Position numbers and translations under genes: made by a program. This document shows, piece by piece, positions 60,330-64,000 of a DNA stretch of 64,000 bases (the first letter of the stretch is position 1; the number at the start of each line of letters is the position of its first letter). The DNA is taken from assembly GCA_964017125.1 (NCBI GenBank), contig OZ024914.1, forward strand, positions 22,812,282 to 22,876,281, read 5' to 3'. This DNA is from Flabesymbios commensalis. Taxonomy: Eukaryota; Annelida; Polychaeta; Terebellida; Flabelligeridae. The notes below the pieces were generated by a model. It worked only from the letters and a program-made list of their open reading frames with translations. It made no database searches and had not been told where the DNA came from.

Positions 60330-61545
60330 TTTGTTCAGTGCAGTTTTTGATACCGGGGGAATATATCCTTATGACATCAAACACGATATAGTGCCAATGT
60401 AACGTTAGCAATATAAAATCTGTTGTAGACTGTTATGATTATCTCCTCTAATGTGCGTTACGTTTCATCCATTCAGTGATGGACGGAGACATAGTAGGCT
60501 TAGTTTTGTGTTCATGCGACACTCAAGTCAGATTTGGTTTATATAAAAATTACAAAACAGTGGTTGATGGAAACTGGCCACCATGCACGATGGTTTGAAC
60601 AAGATGATGGTACCACATTTATAGAAATCCTGTACATAATATATGTGTATCTCAATGTAATTCGTTTTACGATATATAGCAAATGTTTTCCCGTTTTTTA
60701 ATTGGGATGTGTAGCGTTAATTAAAATCAGCTGAGATTTTTTACCATTAAATTTAAAGTATGCCCACTCTCCACAGACATATCATCTTGAAGCTTTGATG
60801 CATTACTGCATTTTGAATTGGTCAATCAATCAACAAATCACACTCGCTCACTCACTCAGTGACTGAAAAATGAATGACAGGTCGAGACAAATTCTACAAG
60901 GCCTGTCAACCATATAAGAGAATTAAAATCATGTAATAAAATAATATAATTACATGTATAACAGTATAAAATAAAACCAACTGCTCACCAGTTATAAGTG
61001 TCGGCATAGATATCATGTAAGATACGTAAGATTTAGCGTAGTTTAAAATAGTTTATTATTTGTGTACACGTTATTTTGAAAATATACACAGTAGATGATA
61101 AATGTTGGGATATGTAGGCCTACACATAAAATAAAGATAACTGACAATTGCCTGTCACCAGTTACCAGCACCTAGACCAGAGGTAAAATAGCTACAAGGT
61201 GTTCTCCACCATGTAGAAAAAAGACACTCTGGAAATCATAAACTTAATTAAAACCTCTAAACGCTGTAGTGGTTTATTACATAAAAGGACATACAACTAG
61301 TAGTCCATGAGCCCAGGGGGTTACCGTGCAACCCCCCCCCCCCCCGGACCCTCCAAGAGTGGTATCATTTTGTTCAGGGGCATCTCCCGGGTCAGAATCA
61401 GCCTGTTAACACTTGATCTGTAGGGATGAAATTGCCAATATGGCCGATTTTCAAAATGGCCGCCATCAAAATTAGCGAAATCACCATAAAGTCAGTTGAG
61501 TGAAGAAGGCGCAGCTGTGGTGATTAATTTACTATTCAGGGGTAC
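60330..61545. other. AT-rich intergenic DNA
   Basis: No gene recognised. A run of 14 C lies at 61332-61345. AAATGGCCGCCATCAAAAT at about 61455 resembles a phrase in the tandem array at 63 kb. Confidence 0.4.
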
Positions 61546-61549
61546 ATGA

Positions 61550-62485
61550 CAAAGCGACCATCAGACTAAAAGACATTTTTAAGACATGATGAAAATAAAA
61601 TACAACTCACAAAATTACATTTGCTTGTGCGAAGCCAAGACAACTTTGCTCCACAAGACCAAAAAAGACAGGTAATTCTCATCGCAGAAGGAAAGACCCA
61701 CTTTCCCTAGACACATAATGACGGTATGCACACCCAAGCTAAAACAATACTCACATTATATTCAGATCAAGAAGAAACAGACATCAAGGGTATATTATTA
61801 TATTGAAAGTACACCATGAGTAATGATCGAGACTGTTAGGGTTCGCAGCCCAGACAGCGACGTTTTCTTTATGCTATCCCACCTTATCCCTGTTGTCAAG
61901 TACAATATATATATACAACAAACGCCTGACAGACTTGTTGTGTGGATTCTCTCAGGAATACTGCACTGCACTCATGGCACTCCCTGCATTTACTCATTGT
62001 GATTCCACCAATGCTTTTAAGGGAATTAGGAAGATCAAACCCATTAAAACAATTCAGACAAACCAGATATTCAGCATGTGCTTGCGCGACTTGGGAAACA
62101 TGGGAAGTTGCAAATAATGTACTAGCTGGCTTTGATGCCTTCACAAAATGTGTATTAAAAATAACACAATCAACAGCAGAAAAAAACGTTGATCTTAGTT
62201 GCCTGCCACCTTGCAAAAAAGCCTTCGTACAACATATATAAAGAGCCAACTATCAGATGGTTATTTGGAAAAATGCTAATAGGCAGTGATTGAGGTTCCT
62301 TCTGCTGTTGATGGTCATGGGTGGACTTTATAAGATGGAGTGATTACTCCCTTGTGGTATGAGGGTGATTGCATTCCAAATATTAACGTAGAGGAAAGCC
62401 TTTTGGAAGAGGAAAGATCTAATATCAGTGATGTCGAGGAAGAAGTAGATGAAACGTACTTTTATGAAAGCCATCAGGACGACTA
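61550..62485 (+). pseudogene. Decayed copy of a dispersed invertebrate gene (HAFTGCDSTSAF family)
   Basis: Order and wording match a family common in marine invertebrate genomes: a ...DQEETD..I block (about 61765), SQPRQRR where the family has SPDTDVF (about 61845), ALMALPAFTHCDSTNAFKG then IRKIKPIKTIQTNQIFS (61970-62075), then in another frame TWETWEVANNVLAGFDAFTK and LSCLPPCKKAFVQHI (62085-62240), then EPTIRW..., VPSAVDGHGWT and a final acidic VEEEVDETYFYESHQDD (to 62485). Frameshifts near 62080 and 62245 and stops near 61800 and 61850 break it. Its function is unknown; the intact family has Asp-rich motifs suggestive of a PIN/XPG-like nuclease, which is only a guess. Confidence 0.7.
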
Positions 62486-62489
62486 ATAT

Positions 62490-62975
62490 CTAAGCCTATG
62501 TCTAAATTAACTTCTTGACTGTAATGTCTCCTTTAGAAAGATTATACTATAATGCTGCTAAATGACTACAATATTTACTACAGTGAATCACCAATATTCC
62601 TGCGGACTTATTCTTATTTTCATGAGTCTGAAACTGTCTTTCTTTTTTATAAAAAATATCACTGCTATTTTAAACTTCTCTGCTATAAAATATCTTCTTA
62701 ATCACAATTTCCATATTGGATTCTTAGGGCAATACAATTTAATTTTGCTACAAAACAATGTTGTGCAAGATAAACTGATGATAAAATATGCATATTTTGG
62801 GAGTATTGCAGCCAGTAATGTTTTATAATGGTCATTTAAAACCGTTATTTCTAGCTCTTTTGATTAAGTATATCATGTGTTACCAGCTTAATGTTTAATA
62901 AGAAAAGCTGGGTGAACAAAAAGATATCACCCAAGCACCGGTATCACCCAAGCGGTATGCTACATGTAACTCTGA
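62490..62975. other. AT-rich spacer
   Basis: Nothing recognised between the decayed gene and the tandem array. The repeated phrase AAGCACCGGTATCACCCAAG near 62930 is minor. Confidence 0.35.
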
Positions 62976-64000
62976 ATCCATGAAGTCGGAGCGTTATAGT
63001 TTTTAAAATGTGATTTTCTGTTATGTTGTGACCGCCATCTTGGATTTCACACAGAGGCCTAAATGTTATAATTTAGTGATTGAAAATAGGCTTAACAAAT
63101 TCTCTGACCATTAAAATGTAGGAATTGCCATAAAAATAATGTTTCTTGAGTTGATTAAGAGGCACGATAGCTTCAACTATGCGTTTCAGGACATTTCGGT
63201 GATTTTGATAGCGGCCATTTTGAAAATCGGTCTTTTGCAATTTCGTCTCTATCAATTAAATGTTAACAGCTTGATTCTGACTCATGATAGGTCCTTGAAC
63301 ACTAAGGTACCATTCAATGAGAGTCCTGGGGATATTTTAAATCACAAATAATAACTTCAAACGGGCGTAGATGTAAAATGTGTCATTTTTTGTCATATTT
63401 TGGACGCCATCTTGGATTTCACAAAAAAATACTATTAGTTAACAGTTAACAGACAATAGGCTCAACAGATGCCTTGACCATTAAAATGTAGGAATTGTCA
63501 TGAAAATCATGCCTCGAAGTTGACTAGCAGGCACGATATCTTCCACTAAGCGTTTCAAGACTTTTGATGATTTTGGTAGCGGCCATTTTAAAAATCGGTC
63601 TTTGGCAATTACTTTTCTTATTAAATGTTAACAGCCTGATTCTGACTCATGATAGGTCCCTCAACAAACTGAAGCCATTCAAGCAGAGTCTTATGGGTAT
63701 TTCTAATCACAAACCATAACTTAAAAAGCGGATAGATGTAAAATATGTAATTTTTTGTCATATTTTGGGCGCCATCTTGGATTTCACACCAAAAATACTA
63801 CAATTTAGCAATCGAAAATAGGCTTAACAGATTCCTTGACCATTAAAATGAAGGAATTGACTGTAATACAATTCATGCTTCCAAGTTGATTAGGAGGCAC
63901 GATATCTCCAACTATGCGTTTCAGGATTTTTCGGTGATTTTGATAGCGGCCATTTTGAAAAAAAAATTTGGCAATTTCTTCGCTATCAATCAAATGTTAA
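62975..64000. repeat. ~368-bp tandem repeat, at least 2.8 units, runs off the window
   Basis: GCCATCTTGGATTTCAC occurs at 63034, 63406 and 63771 (spacings 372 and 365). Each unit also carries TTGACCATTAAAATG(T)AGGAATTG, GAGGCACGATA, ATAGCGGCCATTTTGAAAA and CTGATTCTGACTCATGATAG. The units differ by roughly 10-20%. The short open frames they contain are not proteins. Confidence 0.88.

Noticed and set aside
63073-63993. Short open frames near the right edge
   Set aside because: They recur in successive units of the 368-bp tandem repeat and are not protein-like.

Overview
This is a eukaryotic, animal window. It is AT-rich, holds two spliced genes with long introns, and is crowded with small inverted-repeat DNA transposons, LINE pieces, tRNA-derived SINEs, one LTR retrotransposon fossil and tandem repeats. 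The mixture (palindromic elements ending CCCAGCAAACAC, many AGGCCTA words, CR1/Jockey-like LINEs, a RING/B-box gene, a ciliary tectonic gene) suggests a marine invertebrate. I cannot place the phylum; no mitochondrial, rRNA or strongly lineage-specific gene is present.

Gene 1 (minus strand, coding 19226 to 3547, seven coding exons, inferred 530 aa) is a TRIM-type E3 ubiquitin ligase: C3HC4 RING, two B-boxes and a coiled coil in one large exon, then short linker exons, then three exons that read like a degenerate Deltex C-terminal (DTC) domain. All seven exons join in frame at GT-AG sites. Its introns carry a LINE, a pair of SINEs, TA-flanked palindromic elements, a hAT-like element and an LTR element.

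Gene 2 (minus strand, coding 55872 to 32046, fourteen exons, inferred 662 aa) is a tectonic (TCTN1-like), a secreted or lumenal protein of the ciliary transition zone. It has a signal peptide, a Thr-rich stretch, the family's Cys-rich motif (CDLT..., CCCDPDC) and the family C-terminal end (SARLPEDFFYPFS). Thirteen of its fourteen exons have clear boundaries; only the exon 10 donor is doubtful. Its 10-kb first intron contains a ~100-bp minisatellite split by a LINE. A PIF/Harbinger-like element encoding a MADF domain lies about 100 bp upstream of its start codon.

The rest is intergenic. 19.5-31.6 kb and 56.7-61.5 kb are AT-rich repeat debris without a recognisable gene. 61.5-62.5 kb is a decayed copy of a widespread, uncharacterised multi-copy invertebrate gene (HAFTGCDSTSAF-type). 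From about 62.98 kb to the window edge there is a ~368-bp tandem repeat.

The best leads are the RING/B-box plus DTC-like gene, a group of TA-flanked palindromic elements sharing AACCCTT/AAGGGTT termini but carrying unrelated hairpin cores, nested insertions whose empty sites can be read directly, and a LINE whose tail abuts a 5' splice site.
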